From assembly GCF_013488225.1 (NCBI RefSeq), contig NZ_CP041238.1, forward strand, positions 1,265,501 to 1,329,500: a stretch of DNA of 64,000 nucleotides. Direction: 5' to 3'. Positions within the stretch are counted from its first letter, which is position 1, and each line of letters starts with the position of its first letter. Of the stretch, positions 1-10,819 are shown piece after piece. The DNA comes from Sinorhizobium mexicanum. Lineage in GTDB: Bacteria > Pseudomonadota > Alphaproteobacteria > Rhizobiales > Rhizobiaceae. Position numbers and translations under genes: made by a program. The notes under the pieces are model-generated. The model saw only the letters and a program-made list of their open reading frames with translations, was not told where the DNA came from and made no database searches.

Positions 1-1
1 C

Positions 2-520
2 CATACCGAGAAGTTCGGTGGCCGCAAATGGCCGGGCGAGGTGTTGCGGCTCGCGATGCTGATGACGCACTATCGCGAGCCGATCGACTTCTCCATCAAG
101 CGCCTGGAGGAGGCCGAACACCTGCTGTCCAAATGGCCCGTCCCCGCAGAGGCAGTCGGCGAACCGGATCCTGCGATCGTCGCGGCGCTTGCGGACGACC
201 TCAACACCGTCGCCGCGGTCCAGGCATTGCATGCGCTTGCTCAGAAGGCGTCAGTCGATTCGCGTCAGGCGGGCGTTTTCGCCGCAAGTGCAGCTCTGCT
301 TGGCGTTGTGCCAAAGGAAATCGAGCTCGACGAGGCGGTCGTGCATGAGATCGACGAGCGCATCCGTGCCCGTCTCGAACTGATCAAGGCGAAGAACTTC
401 GCTGAAGCGGACAGTATTCGCGACGATCTTCAGGCACGGGGCATTCAACTCAAGGACGGCAAGGACCCGGAAACCGGTGAACGGGTGACGACCTGGGAGG
501 TCAAGCGGTCGCAGGCGTGA
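2..520 (+). CDS. cysS: Cysteinyl-tRNA synthetase, C-terminal fragment
   Basis: The reading frame is open from the window edge and ends at the TGA at 518-520, so the start and the catalytic HIGH/KMSKS part lie outside the window. The visible 172 residues contain the helical segment [20 protein letters not shown], which normally follows the KMSKS region of class I CysRS, and the anticodon-side tail with [13 protein letters not shown] and a terminal TTWEVKR. These match the end of bacterial CysRS, the cytoplasmic enzyme that charges tRNA-Cys. Only the 3' part can be judged. It shows no frameshift. Confidence 0.9.
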   Translation, partial: HTEKFGGRKWPGEVLRLAMLMTHYREPIDFSIKRLEEAEHLLSKWPVPAEAVGEPDPAIVAALADDLNTVAAVQALHALAQKASVDSRQAGVFAASAALLGVVPKEIELDEAVVHEIDERIRARLELIKAKNFAEADSIRDDLQARGIQLKDGKDPETGERVTTWEVKRSQA

Positions 521-569
521 CGTGGCCGGCAGTAGGCCACCATCCCGGCGAAACGAAGAGGAGCGTGAC

Positions 570-1052
570 ATGACGGACGACATCCATACTGGCGGATGCC
601 AATGTGGCGCGATCCGCTTTCGCGTCGAGGGAGAACTCGGCGACGCCTCGGTTTGCCATTGCCGCATGTGCCAGAAGGCGAGCGGAAACTTCTATCTGCC
701 GCTCGTCTCCGTGCGCGGAGCGACGGTCACCTGGACGCGCGGCGAGCGCAGGCGCTTCCAGTCGTCGAACGCCGTCAGGCGCGGCTTCTGCGGTGATTGC
801 GGCACGCCGCTGACCTATGAAGCGCCGGACGGCATGGCACTGGCGATCGCTGCCTTCGACAGGCCGCAAGGCATCGCGCCGACGATCCAGTGGGGGATCG
901 AGGCGAAGCTCCCCTATGTCGACCGGGTGCACGAACTCCCGGGCGAAGACACCATGTCGGATGTGGCGGCGGGCTCCTTCCTCGCCGACCTCATTTCCTA
1001 TCAGCACCCCGATCACGATACTGAAACCTGGCCACCGGAGGCAAAGCGATGA
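570..1052 (+). CDS. GFA-family zinc protein, copy 1
   Basis: A 160-residue protein of the GFA fold (glutathione-dependent formaldehyde-activating enzyme / CENP-V family). The two zinc-site patterns are C10-x-C12 with C74-x2-C77, and C29-x-C31-x2-C34 in CHCRMC. The ATG at 570 is preferred over an upstream in-frame start at 522 because an AGAGGAG ribosome site precedes it and homology begins at once (TGGCQCG). It is the first of three adjacent paralogues and overlaps the next by 4 bases (ATGA), so they are probably co-transcribed. Family members bind zinc and a few act on S-hydroxymethylglutathione, but the substrate here is unknown. Confidence 0.85.
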   Translation: MTDDIHTGGCQCGAIRFRVEGELGDASVCHCRMCQKASGNFYLPLVSVRGATVTWTRGERRRFQSSNAVRRGFCGDCGTPLTYEAPDGMALAIAAFDRPQGIAPTIQWGIEAKLPYVDRVHELPGEDTMSDVAAGSFLADLISYQHPDHDTETWPPEAKR

Positions 1053-1524
1053 CCGATGCTGTACGAACAGGAGGATGCCAATGCGGAGCCGTGCGCTTCC
1101 GCATCTATGGAAAGCTCGGGCGCCCGTCCATCTGCCACTGCCGCATGTGCCAAAAACAGTTCGGGTCGTTCTTTTCGGCGCTGGTCACGGCCCCGAAGGA
1201 TGGGGTGGAGTGGACCCGTGACGAACCGAGCTACTTCCAGTCCTCCGTCAATATCGATCGCGGTTTCTGCCCGAAATGCGGAACGCCGCTGACCTATCGG
1301 CATCCGGGCGGCCTCGAAATCGCAATCGGCAGCTTCGATGACCGCTCCGACCTCGCGCCGAAAATCCAGGTCAATTACGCCGCGCGCCTGCCTTGGGTCG
1401 AAACGATTTTCGAGCAGCCGGTGCATGACGATGCGGACTATTATGCCCGGCAGGAACAGATCATCTCCTTCCAGCACCCTGACCACGAAACGGATCAGTG
1501 GCCGGTGGCGGGGGACTGGAAGTG

Positions 1525-1525
<1 letters not shown>
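1049..1525 (+). CDS. GFA-family zinc protein, copy 2
   Basis: A 158-residue GFA-fold paralogue of the preceding gene. It starts at the ATG overlapping that gene's stop codon. The seven cysteines are conserved: TGGCQCG near residue 8, CHCRMC near 29, and GFCPKCGTPL near 72. Like its neighbours it ends in a short QHPDHET.QW-type tail, which suggests the three copies descend from one duplication. Translation is probably coupled to both flanking genes. A cytosolic zinc-dependent enzyme or sequestration role is likely; the formaldehyde-glutathione activity named for the family should not be assumed. Confidence 0.85.
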
Positions 1526-2984
<1,459 letters not shown>

Positions 2985-3046
2985 CACGGAAAGTGTCTGC
3001 GGCTTTTCGCAGGCATTTGACACAAGAGCACGTTGGAATTTGAGCC

Positions 3047-4663
3047 ATGACCAGGGAACGCATCTATCTTTTCGACACCACGCTTCGGGACGGGCAGCAG
3101 ACGCCCGGCATCGATTTTTCCGTCGAGGACAAGATTGCGATTGCGGCCATGCTCGACGAATTCGGCATGGACTACGTCGAAGGCGGCTATCCGGGTGCCA
3201 ACCCGACGGACACGGAATTCTTCAAGCGGACGCGCACGCAGAAGGCTTCATTCGTGGCGTTCGGGATGACCAAGCGCGCCGGCGTGTCCGCCTCCAACGA
3301 CCCGGGGCTGCGCGCGTTGCTCGATGCCAAAAGCGATGCGATCTGTCTCGTTGCCAAGAGCTGGGACTATCATGTCGAGGTGGCGCTCGGCTGCTCGAAC
3401 GAGGAGAACCTCGACAATATCCGCGCCTCGGTCGAGGCCGTCGTGGCCTCCGGGCGCGAGGCCATGGTCGATTGCGAGCACTTCTTTGACGGCTACAAGG
3501 CGAACCCGGCCTATGCACTTGCCTGCGCCAGGACGGCGCTTGAGGCGGGAGCACGTTGGGTTGTGCTGTGCGACACCAATGGCGGCACGCAGCCGTCGGA
3601 GGTGCGCGAAATCGTTGGCGCCGTGATTGCCGGCGGCGTGCCCGGCGCCAATCTCGGTATCCATGCCCATAACGACACCGGCCAGGCGGTGGCGAATTCG
3701 CTTGCCGCCGTGGAGGCAGGTGCCCGCCAGATCCAGGGAACGCTGAACGGCATCGGCGAACGCTGCGGCAATGCCAATCTGGTGACACTGATCGCGACGC
3801 TGGCGCTGAAGAAAACCTATTCGAGCCGCTTCGAAACCGGGGTCGATTCGGAAAAACTGCAGGAATTGACGACGCTCGCCCATGCGTTCGACGAGCTTTT
3901 GAACCGCTCGCCGGATCCGCAGGCCCCCTATGTCGGCGCGTCCGCCTTTGCAACCAAGGCGGGGATCCACGCGTCAGCCCTGTTGAAGGACCCCAGAACC
4001 TACGAGCATGTCGCGCCGGAAAGCGTCGGCAATCTGCGCAAGGTCATGGTCTCGGACCAGGGCGGCAAGGCCAATTTCATCAACGCGCTCAAGCGGCGCG
4101 GCATCAGCGTTGCCAAGGATGATCCGAGGCTCGACAAGCTGATCGCCATCGTCAAGGAGCGCGAGGCTACAGGCTATGCCTATGAGGGCGCGGATGCGAG
4201 TTTTGCGCTGCTCGCAAGCCGCATCCTCGGCACCGTTCCCGATTTCTTCCACGTCGAGAGCTTCCGTGTGATGGTCGAACGGCGTTTCGACGCGAACGGC
4301 AACTTGAAGACCGTCTCGGAAGCGGTGGTCAAGGTGATCGTCGACGGCGAAGTCATGATGTCCGTTGCCGAAGGCCACGGTCCGGTCAATGCGCTGGACC
4401 TCGCGTTGCGCAAGGACCTCGGCAAGTACCAGTCGGAGATTGCCGATCTCGAGCTTGCCGACTACAAGGTGCGCATCCTCAACGGTGGCACTGAGGCGAT
4501 CACGCGCGTCCTGATCGAATCGACCGACCGCACCGGCGCGCGCTGGTGGACGGTTGGTGTTTCCGACAACATCATCGACGCGTCGTTCCAGGCCCTGATG
4601 GACAGTATCGTATACAAGCTGCTCAAGAATCGCGATCAAATCGGATTGATCGCGGCCGAATGA
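3047..4663 (+). CDS. cimA: Citramalate synthase
   Basis: A 538-residue member of the homocitrate/isopropylmalate synthase superfamily. The TIM barrel opens with FDTTLRDGQQTPG and contains the metal-binding HAHNDTGQAVANSL, and the C-terminal third is the LeuA-type regulatory/dimerisation domain. The overall pattern fits the CimA class, which condenses pyruvate with acetyl-CoA to citramalate for a threonine-independent route to isoleucine. 2-isopropylmalate synthase is the main alternative. The ATG at 3047 begins homology directly. No leuCD-like partner is nearby, so it would have to use the general LeuCD/LeuB enzymes. Confidence 0.88.
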   Translation: MTRERIYLFDTTLRDGQQTPGIDFSVEDKIAIAAMLDEFGMDYVEGGYPGANPTDTEFFKRTRTQKASFVAFGMTKRAGVSASNDPGLRALLDAKSDAICLVAKSWDYHVEVALGCSNEENLDNIRASVEAVVASGREAMVDCEHFFDGYKANPAYALACARTALEAGARWVVLCDTNGGTQPSEVREIVGAVIAGGVPGANLGIHAHNDTGQAVANSLAAVEAGARQIQGTLNGIGERCGNANLVTLIATLALKKTYSSRFETGVDSEKLQELTTLAHAFDELLNRSPDPQAPYVGASAFATKAGIHASALLKDPRTYEHVAPESVGNLRKVMVSDQGGKANFINALKRRGISVAKDDPRLDKLIAIVKEREATGYAYEGADASFALLASRILGTVPDFFHVESFRVMVERRFDANGNLKTVSEAVVKVIVDGEVMMSVAEGHGPVNALDLALRKDLGKYQSEIADLELADYKVRILNGGTEAITRVLIESTDRTGARWWTVGVSDNIIDASFQALMDSIVYKLLKNRDQIGLIAAE

Positions 4664-4857
4664 CGTTCGAGGCGTGCTGACCTTTCACCGTTCGATCAGA
4701 GAGTTTCACTCTTCGTTCACGGAAATGAATTGGTGCATTACCGTTGGTTGGGATAGGACCCGACGAGGAGGCATTGGTCCGCTGACAATGCCGTCGAAAA
4801 GGACCGGAGCGGCCGCTGTGCCAAGCTGACCGTGCCCGAGGTATCAGGAACCAAACC

Positions 4858-5796
4858 ATGGCCGAGCGCAACGCGAAGATCCCCGCCGAGAACACCGATT
4901 CCGCCAAGGGTTTCGCCTTTGCGCTTGCCGCCTACCTGCTCTGGGGATTCCTGCCCTTCTTCATGAAGGCGGTGGCACATATCCCGGCACCGGAAGTCGT
5001 CGCCCATCGTATCGTCTGGTCAGTGCCGCTTGCGGGGCTCGTGCTGCTGTGGCTCGGTCGCACACATGAGGTGAAGCTGGCGCTCAAGTCCCCGAGCATG
5101 CTGAGAATGGCGGCACTTACCGCCGTGCTCGTCACGATCAACTGGGGCATCTATGTTTGGGCGATCGGTGCCGGCCGCGCCATCGAGACGGCGCTCGGCT
5201 ATTATATCAATCCGCTGTTTTCGATTTTTCTCGGGGCCGTTCTCTTGAAGGAGAGGCCAAACGCGGCACAAATGGTGGCGATCGCGCTGGCCGCCGTCGC
5301 CGTCGCCGTACTCGCGTTCGATGCCGGCGGCCTGCCATGGGTCTCGATCGGACTTTGCATTTCCTGGGGCTTCTATGCCTTCTTCCGCAAAACGCTGCCG
5401 ATCGGACCGAATCAGGGTTTCTTCCTCGAGGTGCTGCTGCTCAGCATTCCGGCTGTCGGCTACATCATTTGGCTGGAAGCCACAGGACAGGGCCACTTTG
5501 GCGATACCGGGGTTGCCGATGTCCTGTGGCTGCTTTCCTGCGGCATCGTCACGGCCGTACCACTGATGATCTATGCCAATGGCGCGAAGCTCTTGCGGCT
5601 CTCCACCATTGGCATCATGCAGTATATCGCCCCGACAATGATCTTCGTCATCGCCGTGTTCGTGTTTCACGAACCTTTCGGGACAGCGAAACTTATCGCT
5701 TTCGCGCTGATCTGGGCCGCGCTTTTTGTCTATTCGGGCGCGATGCTTGCCGAAAGCAGGGCTCGTCGCGCGACACAGCCGGCTCCGGCTGAGTAG
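4858..5796 (+). CDS. rarD: RarD-type EamA permease
   Basis: A 312-residue inner-membrane protein with about ten predicted hydrophobic helices, organised as two EamA repeats. The early FAFALAAYLLWGFLPFFMKA and the later IGIMQYIAPTMIF are characteristic of the RarD subgroup of drug/metabolite transporters. The ends are hydrophilic, consistent with a cytoplasmic N-terminus. The substrate is not established for this subgroup. The gene stands alone between cimA and the convergent LOG-family gene, with a 194-base upstream gap that could hold its own promoter. Confidence 0.85.
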   Translation: MAERNAKIPAENTDSAKGFAFALAAYLLWGFLPFFMKAVAHIPAPEVVAHRIVWSVPLAGLVLLWLGRTHEVKLALKSPSMLRMAALTAVLVTINWGIYVWAIGAGRAIETALGYYINPLFSIFLGAVLLKERPNAAQMVAIALAAVAVAVLAFDAGGLPWVSIGLCISWGFYAFFRKTLPIGPNQGFFLEVLLLSIPAVGYIIWLEATGQGHFGDTGVADVLWLLSCGIVTAVPLMIYANGAKLLRLSTIGIMQYIAPTMIFVIAVFVFHEPFGTAKLIAFALIWAALFVYSGAMLAESRARRATQPAPAE

Positions 5797-5887
5797 AAGA
5801 GCGCCGCGCGCCCAACGCGCTACAACGACGTGCATAAAAGCAACGATCTAATGCGTGTCGCATGAGGTCGTTTAAACGCGACGCCGT
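5797..5887. other. Convergent intergenic region with small hairpins
   Basis: This spacer separates the converging rarD and LOG-family genes. Two short inverted repeats are visible: ATGCG/CGCAT at 5851-5863, and TAAACG/CGTTTA at 5873-5890, the latter running into the LOG stop codon. Neither has a T-run, so a role as bidirectional terminator is only possible. Confidence 0.3.
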
Positions 5888-6520
5888 TTAGAGTTTGGAA
5901 ATGATCTCTGTCTCGCCCTCGCGGCCCTTGGCGGCGGTCGAGGCGAGAATTTCAGGGACGATGTCCTCTGCCCTGTCGATCACCAATGGCTGCACGAGAT
6001 GGGCCGTATGCACGAATCCCTGCTCGCGCATATGCTCCAACAATTCCAGCATCGGGTTCCAGAATCCGTTGATGTTGCCGAAGACCATCGGCTTCCGGTG
6101 GCGGCCGAGCTGTGCCCAGGTCATGATTTCGACGATTTCCTCAAGCGTGCCGATGCCGCCCGGGAGCGCGACGAATGCATCGCTGCGCTCGAACATCTTG
6201 TGCTTGCGCTCATGCATGTCGGCGGTGACAACGAGCTCGTTGAGCTGTCCCAGTGAGTGGCGGGTTGCTTCCTTGTCCATGAGGAATTCCGGAATGATGC
6301 CGGTAACCTCGCCGCCCGCCGAAAGCACGCCGCTTGCCACCGCACCCATGATGCCGCGCGTGCCGCCGCCATAGACGAGGCGCAGGCCATGATCGGCGAT
6401 CGATTTTCCGAGCATGCGACCGGCCTGCATGTGGGCCGCATCTCGTCCTGGCTGAGAGCCACAATAGACACAGATCGATCGAATCGTGGTGTTTTGCTTG
6501 GTCATGGGGCCAAAAGACAT
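5888..6520 (-). CDS. LOG-family (TIGR00730) nucleotide phosphoribohydrolase
   Basis: About 210 residues with a Rossmann-like fold typical of the LOG / so-called lysine decarboxylase family. Diagnostic motifs are SICVYCGSQPG at the N-terminus, YGGGTRGIMG, and PGGIGTLEE, which holds the catalytic residues in proteins that release ribose 5-phosphate from cytokinin or purine nucleoside monophosphates. The start is either the ATG at 6520 or the one at 6505, and no strong ribosome site decides between them. The gene is transcribed divergently from the LysM gene. The old lysine decarboxylase annotation is wrong for this family. Confidence 0.85.
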   Translation of the reverse strand: MSFGPMTKQNTTIRSICVYCGSQPGRDAAHMQAGRMLGKSIADHGLRLVYGGGTRGIMGAVASGVLSAGGEVTGIIPEFLMDKEATRHSLGQLNELVVTADMHERKHKMFERSDAFVALPGGIGTLEEIVEIMTWAQLGRHRKPMVFGNINGFWNPMLELLEHMREQGFVHTAHLVQPLVIDRAEDIVPEILASTAAKGREGETEIISKL

Positions 6521-6642
6521 TGCAGCGCAGCATCGGTCAAGAAAAATGAGGGAAAAAGCAGTGGTAAGCCACCTCGCATGAGGCGCGGGAGCTTGTATGA
6601 AACTATAGGAAACGTTAGCAATTTTAGTAATACGTTGAAGAA

Positions 6643-6674
6643 TTCGGACGGGTAGGCCGCTGTTGCGCTATAAT
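6643..6674 (+). promoter_or_regulatory. Possible promoter of the LysM gene
   Basis: A perfect TATAAT hexamer lies at 6669-6674, 84 bases before the LysM start. The best -35 candidates (around TTCGGA at 6643) are weak and spaced about 20 bases away. This is suggestive only. Confidence 0.3.
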
Positions 6675-6757
6675 GGCAAAAAAGCTCGGCGTCGCGGGCC
6701 GATGAAAAGGGGACATGCGCGGAGTGTTGTATTGCTCCGCCCCGTGTGGAGAGTAGC

Positions 6758-8491
6758 ATGATGAAGAACAAAGCCGGTTGGGTGGCGCTGAGCGTCTTGG
6801 CAGCCGCGACCGCCTTGATGATTTTCGTGGTCCAGCCAAATCTGCGTGACGACGACAAGGAACAGGCCGCACAACCGACCGCGAGTGGTGGCCAGCCGCC
6901 CGAGACGAAGTCGGCGGCCAAGGTCGAAACCGCCCCCACCTCGCCGGAACAGGCGGCCAAACCGGAACAGGCGCCCGCGACAGATGTCGCGAGCAAGGCC
7001 GCCCCTGGCGCGTCCGATCCTGCGACCTGGACGGTTCCGGGCTTCGACATTCTTCGCGTCGAGCCCGATGGATCGACCGTCGTCGCGGGACGTGCGCAGC
7101 CCGGTACCAAACTCGAAATCCTTAGCGGCAATACCGTTATCGGCACCGCTGACGTCGGCGCTGCCGGCGATTTCGCCGCCGTCTTTGACAAGCCGCTTGT
7201 CGCCGGCGACCACCAGTTGACCCTGCGCAGCGTCGGTGCAGGCGGTGCAACCAAGATTTCCGAAGAAGTGGCGACAATCTCCGTGCCGAAGGACTCGACC
7301 GGGCAGTTGCTGGCGATGGTGTCCAAGCCCGGCGAAGCGAGCCGCCTGATTACCACGCCTCAGGTCGATGAAAAGCCGGCGGACGTTGCGGTTCAGCCGA
7401 AAGCGCAAGGCAGTGAGCCCGCCGGCGCGCTCGAGACGCCGGCCAAACCCGCAGGCGTTCCGGGTCTTCAGGTTACCGCCGTCGAGATCGAGGGCGGGAC
7501 GATGTACGTTGCCGGCAACGCCAAGCCCGGCGCGTTGGTGCGCATCTACGCCGACGATAAGTTCGTCGGCGAGATGAAGGCCGACGACAAGGGCAAATTC
7601 GTCGTCGATGGTTCGATCGATCTGGTGGTCGGCAGCCACATCATCCGGGCCGACATGCTGAACGGGGACGGCGGCAAGGTGGCGATGCGCGCATCGGTGC
7701 CCTTCGACCGGCCGGCAGGCAATCAGGTGGCAGCCGTTGCTGGCTCGCAGTCGGAGGCGGCGAGCAACGGACTTGACCGCTTGCGGGGCGAGGCGAGCAA
7801 GGCGATTGCCTTGCTCAAGGGACTTTTCGCCGATGGAAAACTGCCCTCTGCCGAGCAGCTTGCTGCAGCTCGTTCGGCTACGGAGATCGCGTTGCAGTCG
7901 CTCGCCGACTTCAAACCGGCGGACAATGCAGACCAGGCGCTGGCGACCGCCGCAGCTGCAGCATCAAAAGCCGCGGCCGATGCTCTCGCGGTGCTCAAGT
8001 CGTCACAGCAGGACTCGGCAAGCGTCGCCGCAGCGCTGGCAAAAGTCGAGGCGACGGTCGGTTCTGCGCTGACCCGGCCGAGTGCTGTCGCCGAGGCGGT
8101 TGTTGAGCCTGGACCCGCGATGGCCGCGGACGCCCCTAAGCCGGCGCCGGTGGTCGAAGGCACTGGCAGGGCTGCTGCAGCGCCCGCTTCCGAAGACGCA
8201 GTGGCAGCGGCGCCGGTCGGGACACCCGGGCAGCCCGCGACGATCGAGCAGGCACCGCTCAAGGAGAGCAAGACGTCGGTCATCATCCGCCGCGGCGACA
8301 CGCTCTGGCAGATTTCGCGCCGGGTCTACGGGGCAGGGGTGCGCTACACGACGATTTATCTGGCCAACCGGCAGCAGATCGAAAATCCCGACCTGATCCG
8401 TCCAGGCCAGGTTTTCGGGGTGCCGGACGAGGCGATGTCCGACGACGAATCACGGGAAATGCATCGCAAGCACGTGAAGCACGAGGAATAG
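6758..8491 (+). CDS. Membrane-anchored LysM protein with two Ig-like repeats
   Basis: A 577-residue envelope protein. After a short basic start comes one hydrophobic segment (residues about 5-25) that could be a signal anchor, followed by a Pro/Ala/Gln-rich linker. Two related beta-type repeats follow, near residues 91-165 and 237-310, each with the pattern G.A.PG..(L/V).I. An Ala-rich, probably helical region lies at about 330-440. A LysM domain at about 509-556 (RRGDTLWQISRRVYG) should bind peptidoglycan. The ATG at 6758 is chosen over the GTG at 6746 because the purine-rich GTGGAGAG sits at ribosome-site distance. It is likely periplasmic; its function is unknown. Confidence 0.82.
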   Translation: MMKNKAGWVALSVLAAATALMIFVVQPNLRDDDKEQAAQPTASGGQPPETKSAAKVETAPTSPEQAAKPEQAPATDVASKAAPGASDPATWTVPGFDILRVEPDGSTVVAGRAQPGTKLEILSGNTVIGTADVGAAGDFAAVFDKPLVAGDHQLTLRSVGAGGATKISEEVATISVPKDSTGQLLAMVSKPGEASRLITTPQVDEKPADVAVQPKAQGSEPAGALETPAKPAGVPGLQVTAVEIEGGTMYVAGNAKPGALVRIYADDKFVGEMKADDKGKFVVDGSIDLVVGSHIIRADMLNGDGGKVAMRASVPFDRPAGNQVAAVAGSQSEAASNGLDRLRGEASKAIALLKGLFADGKLPSAEQLAAARSATEIALQSLADFKPADNADQALATAAAAASKAAADALAVLKSSQQDSASVAAALAKVEATVGSALTRPSAVAEAVVEPGPAMAADAPKPAPVVEGTGRAAAAPASEDAVAAAPVGTPGQPATIEQAPLKESKTSVIIRRGDTLWQISRRVYGAGVRYTTIYLANRQQIENPDLIRPGQVFGVPDEAMSDDESREMHRKHVKHEE

Positions 8492-8589
8492 TCCGTCTTT
8501 TGCCAGCAATTCCATTGCGGCAGGGAGCATGCGGACCTATCTGTCAGAAAACGCGGCGTCTCCAAAAGGCGCCGCTTTTCATTGACGAT

Positions 8590-8694
8590 CTACAGCTCCG
8601 TGCGTCGTATCGGACGCACAAAGGATGCTGTAGCACTTTGAATTGCTGCACGTTCTATTCTTAAATCGGCTCCGATTTAAAGATACATGCAGCA
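8590..8694 (+). repeat. RIME-like intergenic repeat, copy 1
   Basis: About 105 bases with two palindromic parts joined by GCACTTTGAATTGCTGCA. The first palindrome runs from CTACAG to CTGTAG around a GC-rich core. The second contains a perfect 9-bp stem, TTAAATCGG/CCGATTTAA, at 8661-8680. The sequence recurs at 10684-10787, 17162-17260 and 35601-35706. It resembles the RIME elements known from rhizobia. This copy lies between the LysM and Atm1 genes. Confidence 0.8.
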
Positions 8695-8715
8695 TAACTG
8701 GAAGCGGACTGAGAC

Positions 8716-10608
8716 GTGGCACCCCAGAACCAGAAAAAGACGGTTTCCGCCAACACGAGCAATCCGTTGGAGACCATCGCGAACCTCTGGCCCTATATGT
8801 GGCCGGCAGATCGCGCGGATCTGAAAATGCGGGTGGTATGGGCGACAGTGATCCTCGTGATCGCGAAGGTCGTCCTTGTTCTCGTTCCCTATTTCTTCAA
8901 GTGGGCCACCGACGCCCTCAACAGCGGGCCGGACGCGCTGGCCTCGCTGCCGCAATTCCTGACCGGCGCGGTCATGCTGGTGCTCGCTTACAACCTGGCA
9001 CGTCTGCTGCAGGCGGGCCTGAATCAGCTGCGTGACGCACTCTTTGCGAGCGTAGGCCAGCATGCCGTTCGGCAGCTTGCCTACAGGACGTTCGTCCACA
9101 TGCATCAGCTCTCGCTCCGCTTTCACCTCGAGCGGCGCACGGGCGGGCTCTCGCGCATCATCGAGCGCGGAACCAAGGGCATCGAGACCATCGTCCGGTT
9201 TACAATCCTCAACAGTGTGCCGACGCTGATCGAGTTCCTGTTGACGGCGGTGATCTTCTGGTGGGGCTACGGCTTCAGCTACCTCTTCGTGACCGCCGTG
9301 ACGGTTTGGCTTTACATCTGGTTCACGGTGCGCGCCAGCGACTGGCGCATTGCCATCCGCCGCTCGATGAATGACAGCGACACCGATGCGAACACCAAGG
9401 CGATCGACTCGCTCCTTAACTTCGAGACGGTCAAATATTTCGGCAACGAAGAGATGGAGGCGAAGCGCTTCGACAAGTCGATGGAGCGCTATGAGCGCGC
9501 CGCGACCCAGGTCTGGACTTCGCTCGGTTGGCTGAACTTCGGCCAGGCGCTGATCTTCGGCGCCGGCACCGCAGTGATGATGACGATCTCGGCGCTTGCC
9601 GTACAGCGCGGCGACCAGACGATCGGTGATTTCGTCTTCGTCAACGCCATGCTGATCCAGCTTGCCATCCCGCTGAATTTCATCGGCTTTGTCTACCGCG
9701 AAATCCGCCAGGGCCTGACCGATATCGAGCACATGTTCGATCTGCTCGATGTTCAGGCGGAGGTGGTCGATCGGCCGGACGCAAAGGAGCTGACAATCGA
9801 CAAGGGCGCGATCTCCTTCAGGGACGTGCAATTCGCCTACGATGCCGCCCGGCCGATCCTTAAAGGGATTTCCTTTGACGTCCCCGCCGGCAAGACGGTG
9901 GCGGTCGTTGGGCCGTCCGGAGCGGGCAAGTCGACATTGTCGCGGCTGCTTTACCGCTTCTACGATGTCCAGGGAGGATCGATCACCGTTGACGGACAGG
10001 ATGTTCGCGACGTGACGCAGAAAAGCCTGCGCGCCGTCATCGGCATGGTCCCGCAGGATACCGTGCTCTTCAATGATACGATCGCCTACAACATCCGCTA
10101 CGGTCGTATCGAGGCATCCGACTCCGAGGTCGAGGCAGCTGCCGAGGCGGCACAGATCGCCGGTTTCATCCGCGGCCTTCCGGAAGGCTTTCGGGCCATG
10201 GTCGGCGAACGCGGGCTGAAACTCTCCGGTGGCGAGAAGCAGCGTGTGGCGATCGCGCGCACGATCCTGAAGGCGCCGCCGATCCTGATTCTCGATGAGG
10301 CGACATCCGCGCTCGACACCAGGACGGAACAGGAAATTCAGGCGGCGCTGGATGTCGTTTCCCGCAACCGCACGACGCTCGTCATCGCCCACCGCCTGTC
10401 GACGGTTATCCACGCGGACGAGATCATCGTCCTCAAGGACGGCGTAATCGCCGAGCGCGGTACGCATGGGGAGCTGATCGATCGCGATGGCCTTTACGCT
10501 TCCATGTGGAGCCGCCAGCGCGAGGCAACACAGGCGGAAGAGCAGTTGAAGCGGGTGCGCGAGAGCGACGATCTGGGCATCATCGACCGCGGTCAGCCAG
10601 CTGCCTGA
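8716..10608 (+). CDS. Atm1-type ABC exporter (fused permease and ATPase)
   Basis: A 630-residue half-transporter: an N-terminal ABC1 membrane domain with six helices (about 35-340), then an ATPase with Walker A GPSGAGKS (399-406), signature LSGGEK (503-508) and Walker B ending [10 protein letters not shown] (D527, E528). The sequence matches the Atm1/ABCB7 class, which exports glutathione-linked or persulfide compounds and confers heavy-metal tolerance in alphaproteobacteria. It should act as a homodimer in the inner membrane. The start is GTG at 8716 with only a weak ribosome site. RIME repeats in opposite orientation flank the gene. Confidence 0.9.
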   Translation: MAPQNQKKTVSANTSNPLETIANLWPYMWPADRADLKMRVVWATVILVIAKVVLVLVPYFFKWATDALNSGPDALASLPQFLTGAVMLVLAYNLARLLQAGLNQLRDALFASVGQHAVRQLAYRTFVHMHQLSLRFHLERRTGGLSRIIERGTKGIETIVRFTILNSVPTLIEFLLTAVIFWWGYGFSYLFVTAVTVWLYIWFTVRASDWRIAIRRSMNDSDTDANTKAIDSLLNFETVKYFGNEEMEAKRFDKSMERYERAATQVWTSLGWLNFGQALIFGAGTAVMMTISALAVQRGDQTIGDFVFVNAMLIQLAIPLNFIGFVYREIRQGLTDIEHMFDLLDVQAEVVDRPDAKELTIDKGAISFRDVQFAYDAARPILKGISFDVPAGKTVAVVGPSGAGKSTLSRLLYRFYDVQGGSITVDGQDVRDVTQKSLRAVIGMVPQDTVLFNDTIAYNIRYGRIEASDSEVEAAAEAAQIAGFIRGLPEGFRAMVGERGLKLSGGEKQRVAIARTILKAPPILILDEATSALDTRTEQEIQAALDVVSRNRTTLVIAHRLSTVIHADEIIVLKDGVIAERGTHGELIDRDGLYASMWSRQREATQAEEQLKRVRESDDLGIIDRGQPAA

Positions 10609-10683
10609 CCATGACCGGCGAATGCTTGGCGCTCGGCACCGATTGTTGCCGCTTCGACGTTGCCGGGGTCTGGATTTCGCGCT

Positions 10684-10787
10684 ACTGCATGTTTCCTTAA
10701 ACCGGGGCCGATTTAAGGATAAAACGTGCAGCAATTCAAAGTGCTACAGCGACCTTTGCGCGCCTGAAAAGGCGCACGGCGCTGTAG
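10684..10787 (-). repeat. RIME-like intergenic repeat, copy 2 (inverted)
   Basis: The same element as at 8590-8694 but in reverse orientation: CTGCATG, a TTAAAC/ATTTAA imperfect palindrome, TGCAGCAATTCAAAGTGC, then CTACAG to CTGTAG. It occupies most of the gap between the Atm1 gene and psd, and its end lies about 33 bases before the psd start. Confidence 0.8.
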
Positions 10788-10819
10788 TCACCTTCCACGT
10801 CAAATCTGGAGTAGAGTTC

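Noticed and set aside
8677..10734. A 685-codon open frame on the minus strand
   Set aside because: Antisense to the Atm1-type exporter and running into both RIME repeats; no domain.
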